Notes: a model not told the origin generated them from the letters alone. Counted from the stretch's first letter, positions 1 to 5,600 are shown. The stretch: 10,671 bases of DNA from an uncultured Oribacterium sp. (GCA_937927445.1 CALAOB010000033.1:1-10671), one strand, 5' to 3'. Made by a program: numbers and translations.

Positions 1-28
1 GAACTCCGGACTTACACCGGTTAGAAAC

Positions 29-46
29 GTGCGCCGCCAGGCGCAC
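29..46. other. Short perfect GC-rich hairpin
   Basis: GTGCGCC (29-35) and GGCGCAC (40-46) form a perfect 7-bp stem around a 4-base loop. No T-run follows on either strand, so by itself it is not a typical intrinsic terminator. It lies just outside the terminator hairpin at 54-78 and may work with it at the end of a gene located to the left of the window. Nothing else in bases 1-50 can be assigned. Confidence 0.4.
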
Positions 47-49
47 CAG

Positions 50-78
50 AAAAAGAGATGCCCATTAAAGGCATCTCT
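50..78 (-). terminator. Intrinsic terminator downstream of the hipBST operon
   Basis: AGAGATGCC (54-62) and GGCATCTCT (70-78) form a perfect 9-bp stem around a 7-base loop. Read on the minus strand, the stem is followed by five T residues (54-50), the layout of a rho-independent terminator. It lies about 137 bp past the hipT stop codon, with no gene in between, so it is the likely end of the hipBST transcript. The plus-strand side has only AAATCTTTG after the stem, so termination in that direction would be weaker. It closely resembles the terminator at 2652-2683. Confidence 0.6.
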
Positions 79-115
79 AAATCTTTGTTCAATGAAATTT
101 AATTCCTCTCTAAAT

Positions 116-191
116 ATAACCTCAACACTGGTTCAACACACTTCAATATAACTTCAATATAACTTCAATATAACTTCAACACCACTTCAAT
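116..191 (-). repeat. Seven tandem 11-bp repeats, consensus RTTGAAGTKRT on the minus strand
   Basis: Read on the minus strand from 191 down to 116 the units are ATTGAAGTGGT, GTTGAAGTTAT, ATTGAAGTTAT, ATTGAAGTTAT, ATTGAAGTGT (10 bp), GTTGAACCAGT and GTTGAGGTTAT. The middle copies are identical and the outer ones diverge. The first two units fall inside the left 69-bp inverted repeat, and two matching units (1996-2006 and 2007-2017) close the right one. Eleven bp is about one helical turn, so every unit presents the same face of the DNA, which would suit a binding protein. The period is not a multiple of three and no gene spans it. There is no spacer structure, so this is not CRISPR. Function unknown. 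Confidence 0.8.
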
Positions 192-239
192 AAAGGATCA
201 TTTGGGATCGAAGTTCATCTCCCATCTGCAGAGCCAGCA
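171..239 (+). repeat. Left 69-bp inverted repeat of the hipBST cassette
   Basis: The reverse complement of this segment matches 1948-2016 at 66 of 69 positions; one mismatch is at 197 and the other two lie between 204 and 210. The outer part consists of two 11-bp TTGAAGT-type units. The inner part runs into hipT and includes its last seven codons and stop, which encode the C-terminal residues of ...AGSADGR. Confidence 0.9.
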
Positions 240-1207
240 TCCGAAGCCTTTCGTTCTTTCGGCGACAGCATACTGCAGCGTTCCTCGATCAGCGCACAGA
301 GCTCTTCTTTCATGTGTTCCGGGAGGAAGGATGCAGCGCACAGCTCCAAAAATTTCGGTTTCATGCGCAGGAGCCGGGCAATCATTTTCTCTGCGGCTTT
401 TTCGGGGATTCCACAGGCAGATGCGAACGCCATGAAATCTTTTCGACGAAGGTTCCGCTTCTTTCCATTCATCGTCAGCGCAAACTGCTCCTTATCTTCC
501 GGCATGATGACATTGACAGGAAGAAGATCATACGCCTGCGACAGATGATAGTCCTCGCTTCCCGCCTCGCTTTCGATCAGAGAGAAATTCTTGAGATGCA
601 TGTCCGAATTTCCGACGATAAACGAGAACACCAGTCGGATAAACAGTTCACTCATGTCCAGGCCGCGCTGCGTGGAGTAGCGTTCGATCACCTTCGCACA
701 GCGTTCATAGGAGCCTCGGTACTTGTCCTGCGTCAGTCGGAGATCCAGCTGGCAGAAGTCTTCCATCGCGATCTTACGGATTTCCGCCCCGTCGATGACA
801 CGGTCGATGCGCTTCGTGATATACGCAAACTGCTTGTTCGCTCTGATCAGGGCGTGAGGCACCGTCGCGATGCCTGCTGCATCTGCCATGCACATGACGA
901 GCTGCTCTGCTTCGGGCAATGCTTCAAACTCCTGGACCTGTGGTTTCAGAATATACCCATTCGGATAGTTGACCAGTGTCAGCCTCGGCTGCTTCTCATC
1001 TGAAAAGAGATGCAGGGACAGCTTCTTCTGCACGCCGGTGACCGTGTATCCGTTTTCGGTATTTTCCTTTGTGATCTGCCGAAGTGTTTCTTCGTCGAGC
1101 CGGATTTCCGGCAGTGCACGCGTGCCGAAAAAACGTCTGATACAGGCCGTATGCCATCCATTCTGATCTTTTTCACGAAGAGGTTTCCCGCAGCATAAAC
1201 ATTTCAT
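215..1207 (-). CDS. hipT: HipT-like serine/threonine kinase toxin (HipA C-terminal kinase core)
   Basis: This 330-residue protein is a HipA-family kinase without the N-terminal subdomain, which the upstream gene supplies, as in the HipB-HipS-HipT systems known from E. coli. Such kinases phosphorylate a translation component (an aminoacyl-tRNA synthetase in studied cases) and stop growth; the target here is unknown. Visible motifs are the Gly-rich loop YTVTGVQKKLSL (54-65), a lysine in YILKPQ (K88), ITKRIDR (130-136), the catalytic loop GNSDMHLKNFS (199-209, with D202 as catalytic base candidate), and a metal-binding AYDLL (D227). The N-terminus has C3-x2-C6 and H19-x2-C22, a likely zinc-binding knuckle. 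I chose the ATG at 1207: it overlaps the hipS stop in ATGA and has GGAGG seven bases upstream. An in-frame start at 1324 would only add residues overlapping hipS. The last codons lie in the left inverted repeat. All catalytic residues are present, so the enzyme is probably active. Confidence 0.85.
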   Translation of the reverse strand: MKCLCCGKPLREKDQNGWHTACIRRFFGTRALPEIRLDEETLRQITKENTENGYTVTGVQKKLSLHLFSDEKQPRLTLVNYPNGYILKPQVQEFEALPEAEQLVMCMADAAGIATVPHALIRANKQFAYITKRIDRVIDGAEIRKIAMEDFCQLDLRLTQDKYRGSYERCAKVIERYSTQRGLDMSELFIRLVFSFIVGNSDMHLKNFSLIESEAGSEDYHLSQAYDLLPVNVIMPEDKEQFALTMNGKKRNLRRKDFMAFASACGIPEKAAEKMIARLLRMKPKFLELCAASFLPEHMKEELCALIEERCSMLSPKERKASDAGSADGR

Positions 1208-1536
1208 ACTCTGGCCTCCATGATCGATACATTTCCGATCGGGTCCTTGCACGCTTTCAGCAGTAGGCCGAAACGGTCCGTCGGGAGGAGCTTCCAGTTC
1301 CGGCTGATGACATTGAGCAGCCATCCTTCCGGTATCAGGCCGTCGAAAAAGGAGAACAGCGTGCTGGAGCTGTAAGCTTCCTCACGCAGCGGAAGGGTCA
1401 GGGAAACTGCCGTAGCGTCAGCGCGCAGCATATACGCACGGTCATAGGAAAATGTATATCCGCTGTCTGTCTCGCTCAAAACGCCGGCATAGGTATCCCG
1501 TACGTATACATATGCTTTTCTGAATGTCTCCTCCAT
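1204..1536 (-). CDS. hipS: HipS-like protein (stand-alone HipA N-terminal subdomain)
   Basis: The 110-residue product matches only the N-terminal subdomain of HipA (Couple_hipA type). It has the pattern YAGVLSE (16-22), FSYDRAYM (29-36), VSLTLPLREEAY (44-55), FFDGLIPEGW (63-72) and a closing KDPIGNVSI (97-105) that corresponds to the GxDxxGAV turn of full-length HipA. In E. coli HipBST, HipS rather than HipB neutralises the kinase, reportedly by placing a tryptophan in its active site. W72, in the PEGW motif, is the obvious candidate here, by analogy only. The start codon overlaps the hipB stop (TGATG) with an AGGA upstream, and the stop overlaps the hipT start (ATGA), so the three proteins are probably made in coupled amounts. 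A true frameshift splitting one hipA is unlikely, because both junctions have ordered start, stop and ribosome sites. Confidence 0.8.
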   Translation of the reverse strand: MEETFRKAYVYVRDTYAGVLSETDSGYTFSYDRAYMLRADATAVSLTLPLREEAYSSSTLFSFFDGLIPEGWLLNVISRNWKLLPTDRFGLLLKACKDPIGNVSIMEARV

Positions 1537-1739
1537 CAGGCTTCGTCCTTTCTCCCGGGTACGGCTTCCATATCGAACATCGCGAGGGCGACATTCACCT
1601 TATCCATGCGGACCGTTTCTTTTCCCTGCTCCAGATCACGCACGAAGCGTAAGCCCAGCCCGGAACGAATCGCAAACTCCTCCTGGGTGAGCCCTGCCGC
1701 GCGCCGGCTTTTCTTTACAAATTCCGCAATTTTATTCAT
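1536..1739 (-). CDS. hipB: HipB-like XRE-family antitoxin and autorepressor
   Basis: This 67-residue protein is a single Cro/C1-type helix-turn-helix domain: FVKKSRRAAGLTQEEFA (7-23) followed by RSGLGLRFVRDLEQGK (25-40), then a short helix and a charged tail. HipB proteins dimerise, bind palindromes upstream of their operon and hold the kinase in a complex. It is the first gene of the operon. AGGTGA lies about five bases before the ATG, and the stop overlaps the next start by one base (TGATG). Three TATACC-N6-GGTATA palindromes stand upstream and are its probable operators. The length and the absence of any other domain match HipB partners of HipS and HipT. Confidence 0.85.
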   Translation of the reverse strand: MNKIAEFVKKSRRAAGLTQEEFAIRSGLGLRFVRDLEQGKETVRMDKVNVALAMFDMEAVPGRKDEA

Positions 1740-1768
1740 GTGTGTTCACCTGTGCTCTCCCTGATGAA

Positions 1769-1805
1769 GTCATGCAGACACGTGGTAGTTCGCGTCCTGC
1801 ATGAC
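1769..1805 (-). promoter_or_regulatory. Stem-loop at the 5' end of the hipBST mRNA
   Basis: GTCATGCAG (1769-1777) and CTGCATGAC (1797-1805) pair perfectly over 9 bp. On the minus-strand RNA, ACGCG and CGTGT extend the stem by five pairs (one G-U) after a bulged G, leaving an 8-base loop. If transcription starts near 1810, as the promoter at 1817-1845 predicts, the message would begin almost directly with this hairpin and end it about 30 bases before the hipB start. Such 5' stems often protect mRNAs from decay. There is no T-run, so it is not a terminator. A protein-binding palindrome in DNA is also possible. Confidence 0.5.
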
Positions 1806-1816
1806 GTGTTAGCATC

Positions 1817-1845
1817 ATTTTATACCTTTTAGGGTATAATGTCGA
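1817..1845 (-). promoter_or_regulatory. Predicted sigma-70-type promoter of hipBST
   Basis: On the minus strand, TCGACA (1845-1840) and TAAAAT (1822-1817) are separated by exactly 17 bp, close to the consensus. Operator 1 (1821-1838) fills the spacer and touches the -10, so a bound HipB would block RNA polymerase. Transcription would start near 1810, giving a leader of about 70 bases. Confidence 0.6.
1821..1838. promoter_or_regulatory. Operator 1: TATACC-N6-GGTATA palindrome in the hipBST promoter
   Basis: TATACC (1821-1826) and GGTATA (1833-1838) flank six bases. The architecture resembles the spaced palindromes bound by HipB in other bacteria (TATCC-N8-GGATA in E. coli). It lies between the -35 and -10 of the hipBST promoter. 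Its right arm plus AT forms a perfect TATAAT (1835-1840) on the plus strand, a possible divergent -10 box. Confidence 0.7.
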
Positions 1846-1858
1846 TAGCCGGAAACAT

Positions 1859-1882
1859 TTTTATACCTTATAGGGTATAAAA
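1859..1882. promoter_or_regulatory. Operator 2: extended TATACC-N6-GGTATA palindrome
   Basis: The core TATACC (1862-1867) and GGTATA (1874-1879) is extended on both sides by TTT and AAA, giving 9-bp arms. Its centre is exactly 41 bp from that of operator 1. It lies about 30 bp upstream of the hipBST -35 box, so it would act through cooperative binding or looping and not through direct blockage. Confidence 0.7.
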
Positions 1883-1883
1883 T

Positions 1884-2000
1884 ATGAAATGCGGATGTGA
1901 TTTATACCCCTTGGGGTATAAATTGATGGCAAAAATAGGCGAAGATCTGCTGGCTCTGCAGATGGGAGATGAACTTCAATTCCAAATGAACCTTTATTGA
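1884..2000 (+). CDS. Possible 38-residue ORF divergent from hipBST
   Basis: An open frame starts at ATG 1884 and encodes a 38-residue peptide beginning MKCGCDLYPLGYKLM and ending QMNLY. AGGG (1872-1875) stands eight bases before the ATG, and a perfect TATAAT (1835-1840) lies upstream on the same strand, but no convincing -35 is seen. The frame covers operator 3 and ends inside the right inverted repeat. Its last residues are mirrored in an alternative frame of the left repeat beyond the hipT stop. I do not recognise the peptide. It may be a chance frame or the remnant of a gene cut by the repeat. Confidence 0.2.
   Translation: MKCGCDLYPLGYKLMAKIGEDLLALQMGDELQFQMNLY
1901..1922. promoter_or_regulatory. 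Operator 3: near-perfect palindrome with 10-bp arms
   Basis: TTTATACCCC (1901-1910) and GGGGTATAAA (1913-1922) are exact reverse complements around TT. The core again reads TATACC-N6-GGTATA, and its centre is exactly 41 bp from that of operator 2. It has the most complete symmetry of the three sites but lies farthest from the promoter. Confidence 0.7.
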
Positions 2001-2016
2001 AGTGGTGTTGAAGTTA
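1948..2016 (-). repeat. Right 69-bp inverted repeat of the hipBST cassette
   Basis: This is the inverted partner of 171-239, identical at 66 of 69 positions. The outer end (1996-2016) is two 11-bp TTGAAGT-type units. The inner part overlaps the end of a short plus-strand open frame. The repeat stops 14 bp before the higA stop codon. Unlike the left side, the 11-bp array does not continue outward. Confidence 0.9.
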
Positions 2017-2030
2017 AATCAGATCATTTC

Positions 2031-2324
2031 TTATTCTTCGTTCTTCCTTATAGGAAATGGAATGACATTGGTAGGTGCATGCTGTTCCGCCTCCCATAGT
2101 GTCAGCTTCTGCTGCATATTCATCCAGCTTTCCACCGACGTATTGGTAGCCTTTGCAATCCGAATCGCCATTTCCGGGCTTAATGCTGCCTTTTCATTCA
2201 CAAATTCTGAAAGGGTCTTTCGACTCACGCCAAGCATATGTGCCGCATCCGTAATGGTTATATGTAATGGCTTAAGAACATCTTCCAGAAAAACATTTCC
2301 CGGATGGGTCGGCTTTCTAGTCAT
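2031..2324 (-). CDS. higA: HigA-family antitoxin (XRE helix-turn-helix), now without a functional toxin
   Basis: The 97-residue product has the typical HigA layout. It begins with THPGNVFLEDVLKPLHIT (6-23), followed by a helix-turn-helix DAAHMLGVSRKTLSEFVNEK (26-45), then LSPEMAIRIAKATNTSVESW (49-68), which includes the family's conserved SPE(S)W-type helix, and MNMQQKLTLWEAE. HigA binds the HigB ribosome-dependent mRNase and represses the operon. AAGGAGG is placed six bases before the ATG. The upstream higB is broken, so this antitoxin is an orphan. It may still repress its own promoter or interact with other HigB toxins in the cell. The reading frame itself shows no damage. The hipBST cassette lies directly downstream. 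Confidence 0.85.
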   Translation of the reverse strand: MTRKPTHPGNVFLEDVLKPLHITITDAAHMLGVSRKTLSEFVNEKAALSPEMAIRIAKATNTSVESWMNMQQKLTLWEAEQHAPTNVIPFPIRKNEE

Positions 2325-2339
2325 ACCGTGCCTCCTTCT

Positions 2340-2440
2340 TCAGTGATAATCCTGATAATCAATCAGATATGTGTCCTGCTCTTCTTTGAACCTGAGTCAT
2401 AGAAGTTCTTTTATCCCTTATATGCGAACGATTTAATCAT
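2340..2440 (-). pseudogene. higB: Remnant of higB toxin gene, with premature stop and internal deletion
   Basis: From ATG 2440 the minus strand reads MIKSFAYKG, stop (TAA, 2413-2411), then KNFYDSGSKK. This is the N-terminus of RelE-like HigB toxins with a stop at codon 10, where the family often has Leu; a single TTA to TAA change would explain it. A different frame then gives LRFKEEQDTYLIDYQDYH and a stop at 2342-2340, the family's C-terminus. The roughly 60 central codons, which carry most of the catalytic fold, are missing. The join lies in GGTTCAAAGAAG, which fits both ends, suggesting deletion between short direct repeats. Normal HigB is about 90 residues; this 101-bp relic cannot make toxin. 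The higA start follows 16 bases after the relic's end. Confidence 0.8.
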
Positions 2441-2444
2441 ATCA

Positions 2445-2473
2445 AATGTACACTGTAACGTTGCAGGTGTCAA
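2445..2473 (-). promoter_or_regulatory. Predicted promoter of the higBA operon, with central palindrome
   Basis: On the minus strand a perfect TTGACA (2473-2468) and TACATT (2450-2445) are 17 bp apart. Transcription would start at about 2438, almost on the higB start codon, so the toxin message may have been leaderless. The spacer contains GTAACGTTGC (2455-2464) with a perfect AACGTT core, flanked by ACAC and GTGT, a plausible HigA operator. The promoter appears intact and can still serve higA. Confidence 0.6.
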
Positions 2474-2539
2474 CAAGCCGATAGTTTTGCTGCTTGAGGC
2501 TAAGCAAGGAACGCTGCGGTATTCTGTCGCCCTGCATCC

Positions 2540-2586
2540 GATCGTAGGCACGCTGACGGGGAAAATGGATCATCATGCCTACGATC
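2540..2586. repeat. Long hairpin A (11-bp arms)
   Basis: GATCGTAGGCA (2540-2550) and TGCCTACGATC (2576-2586) form a perfect 11-bp inverted repeat around 25 bases. There is no T-run. Its reverse complement resembles hairpin B: a 37-nt core starts with TAGGCA and ends with AGCGTGCCTA in both. It lies in a region without genes. Confidence 0.7.
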
Positions 2587-2597
2587 AGGCTCGATTT

Positions 2598-2638
2598 TAT
2601 AGGCACGGTGTCCATAAATCAGGGTTAGCGTGCCTATA
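2598..2638. repeat. Long hairpin B (10-bp arms)
   Basis: TATAGGCACG (2598-2607) and CGTGCCTATA (2629-2638) form a perfect 10-bp inverted repeat around 21 bases, with TTTT and AAAA nearby that could lengthen the stem. It is arranged opposite to hairpin A, 11 bp away, and its loop shares TCCAT at nearly the same position. With A it fills most of the gap between the higBA promoter and the large gene. Role unknown. Confidence 0.7.
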
Positions 2639-2651
2639 GAAAAGCAAACTG

Positions 2652-2683
2652 AAAGAGACGCCCGGCAAAGGCGTCTCTTTTTT
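2652..2683. terminator. Strong intrinsic terminator, probably bidirectional, after the giant surface protein gene
   Basis: AAAGAGACGCC (2652-2662) and GGCGTCTCTTT (2670-2680) form an 11-bp stem around a 7-base loop. On the plus strand it is followed by a run of T to 2683. On the minus strand, where the stop codon of the giant gene (2687-2685) is immediately adjacent, the stem is followed by TTTC. The only gene ending here is the minus-strand one, so it most likely terminates that transcript and also shields it from plus-strand reading. Confidence 0.75.
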
Positions 2684-2684
2684 G

Positions 2685-5600
2685 TTACTGTCCGGTCCAG
2701 GCGCCGGTCTCGTCGACGTGGTAGCCGTCCGGGGTGATGGTGTTCCGGAGGAGGGCGCCCATGGTGCCGCTGCCTTCGTCCTTCGAGAAGTAGTACCACC
2801 TGCCGTCGATCTGCTGCCAGCCGATGAGCATCATGCCGCGGGTGCCGTCGGATGCCGGGTTCAGATAGTAGATGTTTCCATCGGTATCGATCACCCAGCC
2901 GGTCAGCATCTTCCCGTCTGGTCCGAACTTGAACCAGCCGTAGCGCTTCTGGCGTCTGCGCTCATCAGCGTATGGATTATAGATACATACCCAGCGATTC
3001 GTCATCGGGCTGGTGCCGGTCTGGTAGCTCCAGCTGCCATCCGCGTTCTGAATCCAGCGGCCGCCGGTTTCCACCCAGGTCGGGAGGCCGGACGCATAGA
3101 GCTCAGAGGCCCTGTCTGCAGCGGTCTTTCGGCTGGAAGAGCCAGCGCCACCGCTATGGCTGCCGCCCTGCGCGCCGCTGACATGGACCGTGATCTCATC
3201 CTTCAGCATCAGCGTCGGGCTGTAGACCTCGATCGTACAGCTGCCGTTTCCGACGGCGGTCACCGTGCCGTTCTCGTCCACGGTTGCCACGCGACTGTCG
3301 GAGCTCCGGTAGCGGATATCCGTACACAGCGCGCTCCACGGTGCACACGCCACCTTCAGCGTCTGCTGCGCCTTCGCCGTGAGGTTCAGGCTTTCCGCGC
3401 CGTCCTCGATCTCGAGCACGACCGGCTCCGCGCTGTAGAGGTCGCCGTATGCCGACGCGACGGTCGCACCATCCTGCACGGCCACGAGCTCCAGACTGAT
3501 CCGTCCGAAGCCGTCCCAGTCCTCGATCTCCGGTGTGAAGCGAAGTGTATCCTCCACGGAAACGCCGGATCCCAGTGTACCGAGGCCAATGCTTCCGACG
3601 GCACGTCGTCTCTCCGCGCCATCGAGTACATACGCCACGACTTCGCCCGCTGACGACGCCGCGTTGCCGATGTTCTCGATTTCAAATGGGATGATCGCCT
3701 CCTTTCCGTCAAATGTCAGCTCGCCCATGTCGAGGCGCAGCCGCGCTTCGGACTTCAGCTCGATCTCTGCCGTCGTCTCGGAAGCCGTCGTCGTGTCCTT
3801 CTCGACGACGCTCAGCAGAATCGATTTTCCGTCGAGGTCCTCGTCCGGCACCGTCCATGGAATCTGCACGGTGGTTTCCTCGTTCGTATCGAGGAGACGG
3901 TCGACCTTGTCGCTGTACAGCTTCTTTGTTCTCACGCCGTTCTCCATCAGATATGCCTCGATCGAGAAGCCCTTCGCCTCCAGCAGTCCGGCATTCCGTA
4001 CATCGAAGCGGATCGTCGAGGTCTCACCGGCGATCATGCTGCTGTCCATATCGATGGACAGCTGGTCGATCTCCAGGGATCCGCCGCGCGCGAAGTCGAT
4101 CTCCGCGAGGGCGTTCTTACTGAACTTGATCTTCCCATCCTTGTCGATCCACTGCTCATAGAAATCTGACAGGAGCCGGATGCTGCCATCCGTCGCCATC
4201 GTGAGCGTGAAATCATCGATTACCTTATCGAAGTCCGTGATGCGGACCGCATCGGTGAAGCCCCATGCGCTGTCGGAGTGATGGCCATTGCCCTCACTGC
4301 CATCTGCGCCGGTTTCTCCAGCGCCAGCTGCACTGCCATTCGTGCCGGTGCCTGCATTGTTGCCTTCACCGCCCGTCGTGCCGCTGGATGTACCGGTCGT
4401 ACCGCTGCCGGCACTTCCGCTCGTATCCTTCGCCATCCGGTAGCGTCGGCCATAGAGCTCGACCGTCGCCTTCTCGATCTCCGGTCCGAAATCCGTATAG
4501 AATACATACAGATCGCGGCCATCTCCGGTGATCGTGTAATCATCGATGGAGCTGCTGTGGTCTTCATCTTCCTTGATGCGGGTCTCTACCGTTCGGAAAT
4601 CGCCCTGGGCGATCGCCTCATAGTAGCTGCCTTTATATCCAGATGTGGAACTTTCGTCCGATACGTCCTCCGGAAGTTCAAGATCCGCTGCCGATTTCTT
4701 ATACCAGCTGTAATCCGGCGGTACGTCCTTCACATAGTAAGCACCCTTCGCCGTCTTATAAGCATCACCGATCTCTGTGGTATGGAACAGCGCCTCGATC
4801 AGTCCGCTGACGTCGAGGAGCTCGAGCAGCTCGCCATCCTCGGTCCAGCTCAGCACGAGATGTCCATTCACCTTCGTAAGCTTCGGCACGGCCTGACACT
4901 TATCATCGCTGCCGATCCGGATCGGATAGTAATTCCGGGAATGCGTCACATCGCCGAGTCCGAGGTACAGCTTCCGATCACCAGTCGTGAGGTCCCCATC
5001 CTGATCGAGCGTGTACGCCGTCACGAGGTAATCGGTATCCTCGATCCGGATGCCCTCGGTCTGGTAATCCGTCACGAGCGGGTCGTTTTTCTCTTCATTT
5101 TTGATCACTACAAATTCGTTCTTCTCCACCTTGACCAGGGCACTGCTTACATCCAGCGTCGCCCGTACAGCCGTGGAATACCCCTTACTGAGGTCCGTCA
5201 GCTCGTCCAGCTTCGTGAGCGTCGAGATATCCCGTGCGACGTAGGTGCAGTACACCTTACCGCCTGCGGTGCAGAGCGACGGGGCCTGAAGATAGAACTC
5301 ATCAAGCGACGGGGCCTGAAGATAGAACTCATCAAGCTTCGATGGGGAAATCTGGAATTCACTGCCCAGCTGACCACTCGTTACATCATATACTCTGCCG
5401 CTGATCTTGAAGGCATTGAACTTCTTTCTGTACGCATCCATCGTCTCTTCGTCATTTGTGCCCTCGATCTTCGTCGACGCATCCATCCAGGCGATGACGA
5501 CCTTGTTCCCCACGACGGTCAGCGCCGGCATGGAGTCATAGCTTCCATCCTCGTCCAGGGCCACCGGCACGCTCCAGTGGTCACCAGCCTGATTGCTGAT

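Larger units (their letters stand above)
171..2016. mobile_element. Candidate inverted-repeat-bounded cassette carrying hipBST
   Basis: A 1,846-bp segment is bounded by 69-bp inverted repeats with three mismatches. It contains only the hipB-hipS-hipT operon, its operators and one 38-codon open frame. It encodes no transposase, integrase or recombinase, so if mobile it must be moved in trans, like a non-autonomous element with a toxin-antitoxin passenger. I could not identify a clear target-site duplication outside the repeats. An invertible segment, or a static duplication of flanking sequence, are alternatives. The left repeat covers the last codons of hipT, so the gene and the repeat are tightly fitted. 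The right end lies 14 bp from the stop codon of higA. Confidence 0.35.

Noticed and set aside
1..24. End of an upstream plus-strand gene (frame ELRTYTG then TAG)
   Set aside because: Seven codons before a stop are too few to support a gene call, although the hairpins that follow would fit a gene end.
116..191. CRISPR-like array
   Set aside because: The units are 11 bp, directly adjacent and without spacers.
314..1003. Plus-strand open frame of 229 codons opposite hipT
   Set aside because: It is the complement of the HipT kinase, whose catalytic motifs are complete on the minus strand.
1208..1324. Upstream in-frame start for hipT at 1324
   Set aside because: The extra 39 residues overlap hipS entirely, and the ATG at 1207 has GGAGG and an ATGA junction.
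2002..2346. Plus-strand open frame of 114 codons opposite higA
   Set aside because: It is antisense to a well-supported HigA protein and has no ribosome site or motif.
2540..2638. Integron attC sites
   Set aside because: The hairpins lack the paired RYYYAAC and GTTRRRY core boxes in the right places, and no integrase or cassette genes are present.
2500..2799. Minus-strand open frame of 99 codons across the terminator and hairpins
   Set aside because: It overlaps the wall-binding end of the giant gene in another frame and runs through the terminator and both hairpins.
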